Part shown: positions 1 to 11,894 of the stretch, piece by piece
How positions within the stretch are numbered: position 1 is the stretch's first letter
Layout: each line of letters opens with the position of its first letter
The notes under the pieces: model-generated
The model's input: the letters and a program-made list of their open reading frames with translations, nothing else
Database searches by the model: none
Told to the model about the DNA's origin: nothing
NCBI RefSeq assembly: GCF_018320785.1
Contig: NC_054875.1
Coordinates: forward strand, 1,120,001-1,184,000
Length of the DNA stretch: 64,000 nucleotides
Direction: 5' to 3'
From: Cheilinus undulatus
Lineage: Eukaryota; Chordata; Actinopteri; Labriformes; Labridae
Position numbers and translations under genes: made by a program

Positions 1-560
1 ATTATTATAACAATAAAATAAATATCATATGAATATAAATATATAAATTATTATTAAAAATAAAATAAATATCATATGAATATAAATATATAAATTATTA
101 TTAAAAAATAAAATAAATATCATATGAATATAAATATAAAAATTATTATTAAAAAATAAAATAAATATCATATGAATATAAATATAAAAATTATTATTAT
201 AACAATAAAATAAATATCATATGAATATAAATATATAAATTATTATTAAAAATAAAATAAATATCATATGAATATAAATATATAAATTATTATTAAAAAA
301 TAAAATAAATATCATATGAATATAAATATAAAAATTATTATTATAACAATAAAATAAATATCATATGAATATAAATATATAAATTATTATTAAAAAATAA
401 AATAAATATCATATGAATATAAATATATAAATTATTACTAAAAAATAAAATAAATATATGAATGAAAATATATAAATTATTATTAAAAAATAAAATAAAT
501 ATATGAATATAAATATAAAAATTATTATTATAAAATAAATATATAAATAATTATTTAAAA
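1..560. repeat. AT-rich minisatellite, about 47-52 bp unit
   Basis: Tandem copies of an A/T-only-like unit containing ATATCATATGAATATAAATA followed by AAATTATTATTAAAAA; about eleven copies that decay rightwards after position 440. It runs off the left edge, so its full length is unknown. It lies just upstream of the first visible emd coding exon, probably inside the intron that separates a noncoding first exon (outside the window) from the exon starting at 693. Confidence 0.9.
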
Positions 561-692
561 AATAATATTATATGAATATAAATATATAAATTCTTATTGT
601 ATAAATATAATTACATCTGTTTTAGCTCTGAACTATATTTATAAAGCTCTGTATCAATATTGGGTATTGATCAGTCCTCTCTGTCTGTTCAG

Positions 693-3600
693 ATGTCTCT
701 GAGTGAGAAGACCGATGAGGAGATCAGCGACTTACTGACGGAGTATGGGATCAAACATGGACCGATCGTAGGTGAGACTGATCAGTGATTCTGTTATTGA
801 TTATCTCTAAGAGTCAAACATGGACCCATCGTAGGTGAGACTGATCAGTGATTCTGTTATCAATTATCTCTAAGAGTCAAACATGGACCGATCGTAGGTG
901 AGACTGATCAGTGATTCTGTTATTGATTATCTCTAAGAGTCAAACATGGACCGATCGTAGGTGAGACTGATCAGTGATTCTGTTATTGATTATCTCTAAG
1001 AGTCAAACATGGACCCATCGTAGGTGAGACTGATCAGTGATTCTGTTATCAATTATCTCTAAGAGTCAAACATGGACCGATCGTAGGTGAGACTGATCAG
1101 TGATTCTGTTATTGATTATCTCTAAGAGTCAAACATGGACCGATCGTAGGTGAGACTGATCAGTGATTCTGTTATCAATTATCTCTAAGAGTCAAACATG
1201 GACCGATCGTAGGTGAGACTGATCAGTGATTCTGTTATCAATTATCTCTAAGAGTCAAACATGGACCGATCGTAGGTGAGACTGATCAGTGATTCTGTTA
1301 TTGATTATCTCTAAGAGTCAAACGTGGACCCATCGTAGGTGAGACTGATCAGTGATTCTGTTATTGATTATCTCTAAGAGTCAAACGTGGACCCATCGTA
1401 GGTGAGACTGATCAGTGATTCTGTTATTGATTATCTCTAAGAGTCAAACGTGGACCCATCGTAGGTGAGACTGATCAGTGATTCTGTTATTGATTATCTC
1501 TAAGAGTCAAACGTGGACCCATCGTAGGTGAGACTGATCAGTGATTCTGTTATTGATTATCTCTAAGAGTCAAACGTGGACCCATCGTAGGTGAGACTGA
1601 TCAGTGATTCTGTTATTGATTATCTCTCTCATAACAGCGATTTAAGATTAAAGCTGTCAATCATTAGATCATTGATAACAGGGACCAACCATTGGTTCTC
1701 TGCAGTCACATGGTTCTGATGATGCGTGGAGGTCTGTAGGAGACAGGAAGTGGAGGACAGCCGTTAAGAACAGAGGAAAGTTAGACGTCTAGAGCTCTAG
1801 GTGGCGCTGTCCTCTGCAGTCATCATCAGAACATTTCTACAAACTACAGAACCATCACTACAGGTGGACTGGTCTACCTGGATCCAGATCACTAATACTC
1901 AGTCCTGCAGACCTCCTGGTGTGGTCTGTCCAGAGAAAGGGATACCAGAGTCTAGCTGAGTCTAGGACTGAGACCAGAGTCTAGCTGAGTCTAGGACTGA
2001 GACCAGAGTCTAGAGGAGTCTAGGACTGAGACCAGAGTCTAGAGGAGTCTAGGACTGAGACCAGAGTCTAGAGGAGTCTAGGACTGAGACCAGAGTCTAG
2101 CTGAGTCTAGGACTGAGACCAGAGTCTAGAGGAGTCTAGGACTGAGACCAGAGTCTAGCTGAGTCTAGGACTGAGACCAGAGTCTAGAGGAGTCTAGGAC
2201 TGAGACCAGAGTCTAGCTGAGTCTAGGACTGAGACCAGAGTCTAGCTGAGTCTAGGACTGAGACCAGAGTCTAGAGGAGTCTAGGACTGAGACCAGAGTC
2301 TAGCTGAGTCTAGGACTGAGACCAGAGTCTAGCTGAGTCTAGGACTGAGACCAGAGTCTAGAGGAGTCTAGGACTGAGACCAGAGTCTAGCTGAGTCTAG
2401 GACTGAGACCAGAGTCTAGAGGAGTCTAGGACTGAGACCAGAGTCTAGCTGAGTCTAGGACTGAGACCAGAGTCTAGAGGAGTCTAGGACTGAGACCAGA
2501 GTCTAGCTGAGTCTAGGACTGAGACCAGAGTCTAGCTGAGTCTAGGACTGAGACCAGAGTCTAGCTGAGTCTAGGACTGAGACCAGAGTCTAGAGGAGTC
2601 TAGGACTGAGACCAGAGTCTAGAGGAGTCTAGGACTGAGACCAGAGTCTAGCTGAGTCTAGGAGTGAGACCAGAGTCTAGCTGAGTCTAGGACTGAGACC
2701 AGAGTCTAGAGGAGTCTAGGACTGAGACCAGAGTCTAGAGGAGTCTAGGACTGAGACCAGAGTCTAGAGGAGTCTAGGACTGAGACCAGAGTCTAGAGGA
2801 GTCTAGGACTGAGACCAGAGTCTAGCTGAGTCTAGGACTGAGACCAGAGTCTAGAGGAGTCTAGGACTGAGACCAGAGTCTAGCTGAGTCTAGGACTGAG
2901 ACCAGAGTCTAGCTGAGTCTAGGACTGAGACCAGAGTCTAGAGGAGTCTAGGACTGAGACCAGAGTCTAGCTGAGTCTAGGACTGAGACCAGAGTCTAGC
3001 TGAGTCTAGGACTGAGACCAGAGTCTAGAGGAGTCTAGGACTGAGACCAGAGTCTAGCTGAGTCTAGGACTGAGACCAGAGTCTAGCTGAGTCTAGGACT
3101 GAGACCAGAGTCTAGCTGAGTCTAGGACTGAGACCAGAGTCTAGAGGAGTCTAGGACTGAGACCAGAGTCTAGCTGAGTCTAGGAGTGAGACCAGAGTCT
3201 AGCTGAGTCTAGGACTGAGACCAGAGTCTAGCTGAGTCTAGGACTGAGACCAGAGTCTAGAGGAGTCTAGGACTGAGACCAGAGTCTAGAGGAGTCTAGG
3301 ACTGAGACCAGAGTCTAGCTGAGTCTAGGAGTGAGACCAGAGTCTAGCTGAGTCTAGGACTGAGACCAGAGTCTAGAGGAGTCTAGGACTGAGACCAGAG
3401 TCTAGAGGAGTCTAGGACTGAGACCAGAGTCTAGAGGAGTCTAGGACTGAGACCAGAGTCTAGAGGAGTCTAGGACTGAGACCAGAGTCTAGAGGAGTCT
3501 ACCTGAGCCCCTCTAACGTCTTAAACCAGCTAACCCAGTACGGTGTGAGACTGGAGCTGGTCTAAAACCAGCTAACCCAGTACAGCCTGAGACTGGAGCT

Positions 3601-6600
3601 GGTCTAAAACCAGCTAACCCAGTACGGCCTGAGACTGGAGCTGGTCTAAAACCAGCTAACCCAGTACAGCCTGAGACTGGAGCTGGTCTAAAACCAGCTA
3701 ACCTCAGAGAGGTTAAAGGTAAAAACTCTGGCGTCAGGACGGCGTTCCTCTAAAAACGTGACACCTGCAGACAGCTCAGGTGAACCCAGAGAGGTTTTCA
3801 CTCCTCTACTCTCCAGCCGCTGCGTTCACTGCTGCTGGGATATTACAGCTCTGTTTGTGTCTGCAGACTCCACTCGCCATCTGTACCAGAAGAAGCTGGA
3901 GAAGGCGATGGAGGGCGCCGCAGGGGAAGCGTCGTCTGATAAAACCTACTACAGAGAGGAGGGTGAGACGAAGCATTCATGTTAGAACCATCAGCTGATT
4001 CTCTGGTCTGAGCTCTATGAGCGTACATTCATTTATTTTCTCTGTCAAAGCTGACGTTTTAAATGTTCATTTCCACGTTAGATTATTCACATTCACACCA
4101 GATTAACAGAGAAAATATTAAAGTTTAGACTCTGGGAAAAGAATAATACCTCATTTAGAAATCAATGATCCAGGTATTTAAAGGGTTAAGGGGGTGGGTT
4201 AGTTAGCATGAGCTGAAAACAACACCTTTAACACAGAGAATACCCTGTAGAGGAACAGGTTTATTTTATCATTATTTCTATGTCTGTAGAGTAAACAGTC
4301 CTCTGGTCCCTGTAGTCCTGCTCTGTCTGAAGCTAAGTTTTGTGTTATTGTTCTATGACGTCTGCTCTCTGCCTGTTTCTGATTTTATGTAGATTTTTAA
4401 TAGACTTTATACCTTCAACCTGCTGGGACTACAGAGGGAAATTAGCCTCTGGCTACAATCTGGCACATTTACATGTCCATTAATGTGCACTGTCCCGTGT
4501 AATCAATAAAAAAAATAAGAATAAAAATATTAGAGCAGAACCTTTTGGGAAAATATTGTTATGGCTGTTGTTTTTTTCAATTTTGCAATTTAATATGCGA
4601 TTATCATTTAAATTCCTCCTCTTATGTGCTTTTCAATCGACACAGCAATGATTAATTTTATATTAGCAGCAACACAATAATAAACAGACTAAACCACAAC
4701 AAGTTATAGAAAAATATTTAACTGCTATTATTTCAGCTCATATTATAAATTCAGGAGAAACTGCTGAATTGAAGGGAGATGATTTTTATGTCATTCTCGC
4801 TCCATTTAAGAAAAACTTTTTTGTTAAATATTCTTTAAATTATTGTCATTGATGTTCACATGTAGGAAGATCAGATCCTGTAGGCAGCAAGAAATGTTTG
4901 AAACTGGAATTTAAAACATTTCAGGATCCAGCTGTTGGTCAGTTTTAATTTTGTCCTTTAGTAAATATTACGTCTATTATTATAATAATGTATGATCTAT
5001 TATGACTAGTAGACAGTCTTAGCTAAGGTCTATTATTATAATAATGTAATGATCTATTATCACTAGTAGACAGTCTTAGCTAAGGTCTATTATTATAATA
5101 ATGTAATGATCTATTATCACTAGTAGACAGCCTTAGCTAAGGTCTATTATTATAATAATGTATGATCTATTATCACTAGTAGACAGCCTTAGCTAAGGTC
5201 TATTATTATAATAATGTATGATCTATTATCACTAGTAGACAGTCTTAGCTAAGGTCTATTATTATAATAATGTAATGATCTATTATCACTAGTAGACAGC
5301 CTTAGCTAAGGTCTATTATTATAATAATGTATGATCTATTATCACTAGTAGACAGTCTTAGCTAAGGTCTATTATTATAATAATGTATGATCTATTATCA
5401 CTAGTAGACAGTCTTAGCTAAGGTCTATTATTATAATAATGTATGATCTATTATCACTAGTAGACAGCCTTAGCTAAGGTCTATTATTATAATAATGTAT
5501 GATCTATTATCACTAGTAGACAGTCTTAGCTAAGGTCTATTATTATAATAATGTAATGATCTATTATCACTAGTAGACAGTCTTAGCTAAGGTCTATTAT
5601 TATAATAATGTATGATCTATTATCACTAGTAGACAGTCTTAGCTAAGGTCTATTATTATAATAATGTATGATCTATTATCACTAGTAGACAGTCTTAGCT
5701 AAGGTCTATTATTATAATAATGTATGATCTATTATCACTAGTAGACAGTCTTAGCTAAGGTCTATTATTATAATAATGTAATGATCTATTATCACTAGTA
5801 GACAGTCTTAGCTAAGGTCTATTATTATAATAATGTAATGATCTATTATCACTAGTAGACAGTCTTAGCTAAGGTCTATTATTATAATAATGTAATGATC
5901 TATTATCACTAGTAGACAGTCTTAGCTAAGGTCTATTATTATAATAATGTATGATCTATTATCACTAGTAGACAGTCTTAGCTAAGGTCTATTATTATAA
6001 TAATGTATGATCTATTATCACTAGTAGACAGTCTTAGCTAAGGTCTATTATTATAATAATGTATGATCTATTATCACTAGTAGACAGTCTTAGCTAAGGT
6101 CTATTATTATAATAATGTATGATCTATTATCACTAGTAGACAGTCTTAGCTAAGGTCTATTATTATAATAATGTAATGATCTATTATCACTAGTAGACAG
6201 TCTTAGCTAAGGTCTATTATTATAATAATGTAATGATCTATTATCACTAGTAGACAGTCTTAGCTAAGGTCTATTATTATAATAATGTAATGATCTATTA
6301 TCACTAGTAGACAGTCTTAGCTAAGGTCTATTATTATAATAATGTAATGATCTATTATCACTAGTAGACAGTCTTAGCTAAGGTCTATTATTATAATAAT
6401 GTATGATCTATTATCACTAGTAGACAGTCTTAGCTAAGGTCTATTATTATAATAATGTATGATCTATTATCACTAGTAGACAGTCTTAGCTAAGGTCTAT
6501 TATTATAATAATGTATGATCTATTATCACTAGTAGACAGTCTTAGCTAAGGTCTATTATTATAATAATGTATGATCTATTATCACTAGTAGACAGTCTTA

Positions 6601-9600
6601 GCTAAGGTCTATTATTATAATAATGTATGATCTATTATCACTAGTAGACAGTCTTAGCTAAGGTCTATTATTATAATAATGTAATGATCTATTATCACTA
6701 GTAGACAGTCTTAGCTAAGGTCTATTATTATAATAATGTATGATCTATTATCACTAGTAGACAGTCTTAGCTAAGGTCTATTATTATAATAATGTATGAT
6801 CTATTATCACTAGTAGACAGTCTTAGCTAAGGTCTATTATTATAATAATGTATGATCTATTATCACTAGTAGACAGTCTTAGCTAAGGTCTATTATTATA
6901 ATAATGTAATGATCTATTATCACTAGTAGACAGTCTTAGCTAAGGTCTATTATTATAATAATGTAATGATCTATTATCACTAGTAGACAGTCTTAGCTAA
7001 GGTCTATTATTATAATAATATAATGATCTATTATCACTAGTAGACAGTCTTAGCTAAGGTCTATTATTATAATAATGTAATGATCTATTATCACTAGTAG
7101 ACAGTCTTAGCTAAGGTCTATTATTATAATAATGTAATGATCTATTATCACTAGTAGACAGTCTTAGCTAAGGTCTATTATTATAATAATGTAATGATCT
7201 ATTATCACTAGTAGACAGTCTTAGCTAAGGTCTATTATTATAATAATGTATGATCTATTATCACTAGTAGACAGTCTTAGCTAAGGTCTATTATTATAAT
7301 AATGTAATGATCTATTATCACTAGTAGACAGCCTTAGCTAAGGTCTATTATTATAATAATGTAATGATCTATTATCACTAGTAGACAGTCTTAGCTAAGG
7401 TCTATTATTATAATAATGTAATGATCTATTATCACTAGTAGACAGTCTTAGCTAAGGTCTATTATTATAATAATGTATGATCTATTATCACTAGTAGACA
7501 GTCTTAGCTAAGGTCCTTTATTAGAACCTCTGAGGTTTATGTCTTAAATAAACATGTGAAATAATCCACAGGTCTGTGGTTTGACTAGTTATTCTGGCTT
7601 CATAGCAGATAGGTTTAATGTTGGGGGGGCGTGGCCTGATCTGAAGCTCCGTTTAAGGACCTCAGGTGTGTGGGACAGGTTTAATGATGGGGGGGCGTGG
7701 CCTGATCTGAAGCTCCGTTTAAGGACCTCAGGTGTGTGGAGTAAATATGATTATTTTGTTGTTTATTCTACTGTCAGAGTCGGTATCAGAGATATCAAAC
7801 ACACCTGTACCTTCATCTCGGCCAGGACGCCACCCTCATTCTTTGATTTTATTGTTATTATTTTGGCGTCGCCCTTTAAGATCTGCAGGAGCGTCAGCGC
7901 TCACATTGGCATTTCTGTTTTTAACCCTGGGTAGAACTGCATTCAAATGAGAGAGAGCAAAAATCCTTTTTGCATATAAAACCAGAGGAATAGCACTAAC
8001 ATATCACTCATTCAGAGTGTCTAAGAGTGTTGTTTCCTTCCAGAAATATCCTTCCTTCTTTTGCAGAAATGTAGTAAAAAGTGCACACATCAAAAACATG
8101 AATCTACTGTAATCTTGGCCGCTGCCTTTCACAGAACCTCCTACTTTAACCGCCATGATGGCGTTTGTCTGCACCAAACCTGTCGCATTGTTGTCTTGCA
8201 GGTCACGAGTCACACGTGTTTCTGTTTCAGCACGGTCTTCAGCAAACATACGTATGCTCAGAGGGAGTCGACATTACAGTGTGCAGGATGGTCCAAACGC
8301 AGCCTGTGCTCCATTTTTATTAGCCACAGCAATAATAAAGATTAAATGAAATATGGCCATCATTAGAACATGAAGCTTGACTTTGAGTTCTTAGTATGGA
8401 CACTAGGTGGTGCTGCTGCTGGTTCTGTTAGCAAATATGTTCACAGAAAAACACAACGACATCTGTATTAATAACTCTGATTAATTTTGATACTAAAGGA
8501 TTACAGCATCTATCTGCTCTGTCTCTTTGTTTACTATCGTCACCTTCTATTAGGGAGGAAAATGTGGAAAAGGGGTCAGAAAGTAGCAAAAATGAGTGAA
8601 AAGTGACAAAAAATGAGTTACAGGTGGCAAAAAATGGTCCAAAAGTGGCAAAAAAAAATGAGTGAAAAGTAATTAAAATGGGCTAATAGCAGTCAAGATT
8701 GGCAAAAATGGGCAAAAAATAGGAAACAAGTGGTATTTATTGGCAAAAGATACCTTAAATGGGTGAAAAGTGATGAAAAAGGGCAAAAATGGGCAGGAAA
8801 AGAGGAAACAAGTGGTACTACATGGCAAAAGGTATCTTAAATGGGCAAAACGTGGCAAAAAATGGTGAAAAGGGGCAAAAATAGGATAAAAGTGGCAAAA
8901 AGAAGTGACTAAATGGGCAAAAACTAGGAAAAAAGTGGTATTTGATGACAAAAGGTGGCTTGAATGGGAAGAAAAATGGTGAAAAAGGGCAAATATGGGA
9001 TAAAAATGGCAAAAATGGGTAAAAAGTAGTATTTAATGGCAAAATGTAGCTTTAATGGATGAAAAGTGGCAAAAATGGTAAAAAGGGGCAAAAAAGTTTC
9101 CCTTTTTTGGGTTTTCTGGGAAAATAATATTTAAAATGAAGACATAAAACAGCCTCATGTTGAGTATTGCTGGATTAAAGCATCAGTGAAAATGAAAGAT
9201 CAGTAAATGTTTGTGTCCTTAGTGTTCAAAGTTTGTGAATGTTTGTGTTTTGTGTTCCCAGAGGAGGAGGTGACCTACATCACGTACCACCACAGCCAGG
9301 TGAGAACCAATCAGTGATCAGTTTACATCCCACTAATGAGACTGTAATAATGAGAATCTGTTTTTAACAGGCCAGACAGGAACCTGTAGGAGACATGCTG
9401 TGAGTATGTTTGAACATTTTAACCCTAGAAGAACAAATGATGTGTGATCATGTCTATTATTGATATTATTATTGTAGTTATTATCATTATTATTATTATT
9501 ATTGTTGTTGTTTTTATTATTATTATGTCATGATGAAGAGGGTTTAAGTCTGGTCGGGTTAGTTTTCTGTATCATAAAAGCACCAGATGAAAGCACAAAA

Positions 9601-10011
9601 CTTTGATTTACACCTAATATGTAGACATTTTTGAATGTATTAAAGTTTGTTTTTTTTCTCTTCAGGCTCAAACGGCGAGGAAACGTGGACACAGAGGAAG
9701 AGGAGGAGGAGGAGGAGGAGTCTGAGCAGGAAACAGAAGAGTGAGCCTTTCAGAATAAAGCTATTTCAGTGAGAAGAATGACCACCTTGACTAAATCCTA
9801 CCTGCTGTCTTCCAGACCCCCCGTTCAGGTGACCCACAGATCAGCCAATCACAGCGCAGTACGGTCCAAGAAGCCGGTGAAGAAGTCCGGAGGCTGCATG
9901 GGGAAGTTCATCCGTCTGCTTCTGTTGGTCGCCGTGTTAGCAGGCGCTTACTACGCTTACACTCAGATGGTCGACGAGCAAGGAGAAGAGAAACCGGCAG
10001 GGATCCAGTGA
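693..10011 (+). CDS. emd: Emerin-like LEM-domain inner nuclear membrane protein, six coding exons
   Basis: Coding exons by GT-AG rules: 693-771, 3867-3962, 9262-9299, 9371-9399, 9666-9740 and 9816-10011; phases join without conflict to give 170 residues. The ATG at 693 directly follows a splice acceptor (ttcag), so a noncoding exon lies off the left edge. Residues about 1-43 form a LEM domain (YGIKHGPIV, then DSTRHLYQKKLEKA across the exon 1/2 junction), the fold that binds BAF at the nuclear envelope. An acidic run of nine Glu follows in exon 5, then a basic stretch and one C-terminal membrane segment (FIRLLLLVAVLAGAYYAY) with a short tail, the tail-anchored plan of emerin. At 170 residues it is shorter than human emerin (254), so another small LEM protein such as a LEMD1-type is possible; haus7 nearby recalls human Xq28, which supports emd. 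The polyadenylation signal is at 10526-10531. Introns 1 and 2 are mostly minisatellite. Confidence 0.85.
751..1628 (+). repeat. 63-bp array that duplicates the emd exon/intron junction
   Basis: Each unit is 21 nt of exon end (TCAAACATGGACCGATCGTA plus G) followed by 42 nt of intron beginning GTGAGACTGATCAGTGATTC. The true junction is at 771/772, and 13 further copies of the same donor follow at 63-nt steps, the last at 1590/1591. Variants ATGGACCGATC, ATGGACCCATC and GTGGACCCATC and TTGATT/CAATT map the copies into blocks. The period is a multiple of three, but reading through the first junction meets a stop (GGT GAG ACT GAT CAG TGA), so using a downstream donor would truncate the protein. 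Confidence 0.95.
1944..3501. repeat. 29-bp two-state minisatellite in emd intron 1
   Basis: About 53 tandem copies of GAGTCTAGGACTGAGACCAG plus AGTCTAG, closing with either AG or CT. The two closing dinucleotides alternate irregularly along the array, and three copies carry GGAGTGAGACC instead of GGACTGAGACC. No reading frame or splice signal is evident. Confidence 0.95.
3521..3705. repeat. 42-bp minisatellite, about four copies, emd intron 1
   Basis: Units read ACCAGCTAACCCAGTAC(A/G), then CCTGAGACTGGAGCTGGTCT. It ends about 160 bp before the exon 2 acceptor at 3866/3867. Confidence 0.9.
3963..4971. other. Emd intron 2, unique part
   Basis: Ordinary AT-rich intron sequence after the donor at 3963 (gtgagacg). 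No exon, structured RNA or recognisable mobile element was seen here. Confidence 0.6.
4972..7515. repeat. 56/57-bp minisatellite in emd intron 2
   Basis: About 45 tandem copies of TCTATTATTATAATAATGTA(A)TGATCTATTATCACTAGTAG followed by ACAGTCTTAGCTAAGG (shown in parts). Units are 56 or 57 bp depending on a single extra A. A CCTTAGC/TCTTAGC variant marks some copies. Each unit contains the short palindromic stretch ATTATTATAATAAT. Confidence 0.95.
7611..7741. repeat. 66-bp direct duplication, two copies
   Basis: AGGTTTAATG(T/A)TGGGGGGGCG, then TGGCCTGATCTGAAGCTCCG and TTTAAGGACCTCAGGTGTGT occur twice, 66 bp apart. This is a young two-copy tandem repeat just right of the long emd intron array. 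Confidence 0.9.
7742..8552. other. Emd intron 2, no gene seen
   Basis: Noncoding sequence. A possible old interspersed element cannot be excluded around 7960-8380. CACTAGGTGGTGC at 8401-8413 is a weak CTCF-like core with two mismatches. Nothing else could be supported. Confidence 0.4.
8553..9172 (+). mobile_element. Nonautonomous hAT-like element, left-truncated copy
   Basis: The interior is a degenerate A-rich run of GTGGCAAAAATGGGCAAAAA-type units. The right end reads AGCCTCATGTTGAGTATTGCTG, matching the right end of the better preserved copy at 40865-41586 (AGCCACACGTTGAGTATCACTG). The left terminal repeat is not visible. It sits in emd intron 2, about 90 bp before exon 3. No transposase is encoded. 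Confidence 0.6.
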
Positions 10012-10882
10012 TCTGATTGGCTGGTAGGGTGTCCGGGTTTTTGAGGTCTGAATACATTCCAGAAAGGTCAAAAGGCTCATGGGATTTTATATTTTCAGTG
10101 TCATTAAACCCTCTGAAATGACCAGATAAATGTTAAATCAGCACATGGATTCATCCGCTGCTGAAATAGTCCGTGCACTACTTCCTCCTGCTGGGTTAAA
10201 CATTTAGATTTGAGCCGTTACTGACCTGTTTTAGTCAGAATGAAGCTACAGGTGTACTCAGGTGCAGACTAACTCCTGGTTCTGTCTTCTCATTGGGTAT
10301 TTTTGGACAGAAAAATCCAACTGATGCTGGTGCTTTTGTTTACTTCTTTGCTTTTTGCATGAAATGTTGCACTCCTTTTTCTGCTATGCAAACGTTAGTG
10401 TTGTTTTATTGTTAGCAGCTGTTCTTCATCTTATTTGTGACTTATTGTACAACTTTAAATTGAGTTTCTCATATTTCCTGTTTCTCATCATGTGAAACCA
10501 AAGGCTGTCGTCTTTATTCTTCTTTAATAAAACCAAGTGTGCAGACGGTCTGATCTGTTCTTTGTGGAACATAAAACTTCCTGTAAGGATGGACTTCATG
10601 GAGGCTCAAACTTTTGAGGGCCTCTAGTCCACATGCAGGCAGATTTTTACTCCTCTGTTTTTAAAGATGATCTCATCCACACACTACCTTCTAGACACAT
10701 CTACACATCATGTTAGCAGTAGTCCATCCTTCACTGTGACGGTGAAGCAGCTCACTCAGAACCACTGAGGATGTCCTTGACATGAGAACAGTCCTTCCTC
10801 TGAAATCACTATTACATTTTCTTACCAACCAGAACCGCCAACGATGGGGGGCAGGTTTGTCTCCTGGTAGTGTTGTCTAGAG
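10012..10882. other. Emd 3' UTR and downstream flank
   Basis: The AATAAA at 10526-10531, followed by a GT/T-rich stretch, is a good polyadenylation signal, giving a 3' UTR of about 0.5 kb. No gene is seen from there to the hAT-like element at 10883. Confidence 0.65.
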
Positions 10883-11738
10883 CAGTAGTTCTTAACCTTT
10901 TCAGCCCGAGACCCCCAAAATAAAGGTGCCAGAGACCGGGGACCCCCACTGGACCTGAAGGAGGTTGAACACAGCCATTCTAGAGTAGTCCTGTGCACAC
11001 AAGGCCGTCCATAAGGGGGATAAATGGGAGAGCTCTCTAGTGCCCAGCCAAACTGGGGGCCATGGAGGCCAGCAAAACCATGGTCTATTATAAAGTTAAG
11101 CTGTGATATCCATATTTCATATCTAACCTGAATAATGACCACTCTCATCAAATAGACATTTTTTTTAGTCATTTGTGTTAAAAGCCTTCTTAAAAATGTG
11201 TATACTTTTTGTAAAAAAATAAAGATTAAAATTATTTAAAATTGTTAAAATGGGTTAAAAATGGTGGAAAAGGTGGTGAAGTTGAACTTTAAAAGTATCA
11301 GAAATGGGTCAGAAGTGGCAAAAATTAGATACAAATGACAAAAAAGGCAAAAATGGGCATAAATAGTGGTTAGAGGAGTTACAATGTGACTGAAAAGGCT
11401 TTAAATTGGCAAAAATGGGTGGAAATTTGGTGAAATAGGAAAGAAAATATAGGCAGATATTAGAAATTGGATAAACTAGCAAAAATGGACATATCAGATG
11501 TTGAAATGGGAAAAAAAGGGCGTAAAAGGGTCAAAAGGGTTTTAGGTGCTGAATGGTAAAATGTATTAAAATTGGTGGAGAAAAAAAAATGATTAAAAAA
11601 GGTGTAAAAATGTTGACAAAATTGGTGTGGCAACAGTAATTTAAAAAATATTATTAGTTTTTTTTGGGCATCTGGAGACCCCCTCTTAGTGTCTCGCAAC
11701 CCCCAAGGGGGCCTCAACCCCAAGATTGAGAACCACTG
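10883..11738 (+). mobile_element. Nonautonomous hAT-like element
   Basis: The left end is CAGTAGTTCTTAACCTTTTC and the right end GATTGAGAACCACTG, which are imperfect inverted repeats of the CAG(G)GGTTCTCAACC type. The flanking octamers GTCTAGAG (10875-10882) and GTTAAGAG (11739-11746) agree at six of eight bases and look like an aged 8-bp target duplication. The interior carries a degenerate GGCAAAAATGGGC-type run. It also holds a segment (about 10992-11150) shared with 16130-16250, 21058-21170 and 62650-62740, which may be a second element nested inside. No transposase frame is present. Confidence 0.65.
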
Positions 11739-11894
11739 GTTAAGAGTAGTGGTGACCACAGACATCTTTAAAGGCAAGAATGGAATGTTTCACGAACTTT
11801 AAGGATGATGTCATCAAAGGTAGAGGATGGAATCAAGGATGTGCTGAGTTTGAGTTCTGATACTCTCGAAAAAAGCTGAAGAAAGACTGTTGGA

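Noticed and set aside
8673-9042. Phe/Pro-rich minus-strand frames (FCPFLPFF)
   Set aside because: They read the A-rich internal repeat of a nonautonomous hAT-like element.
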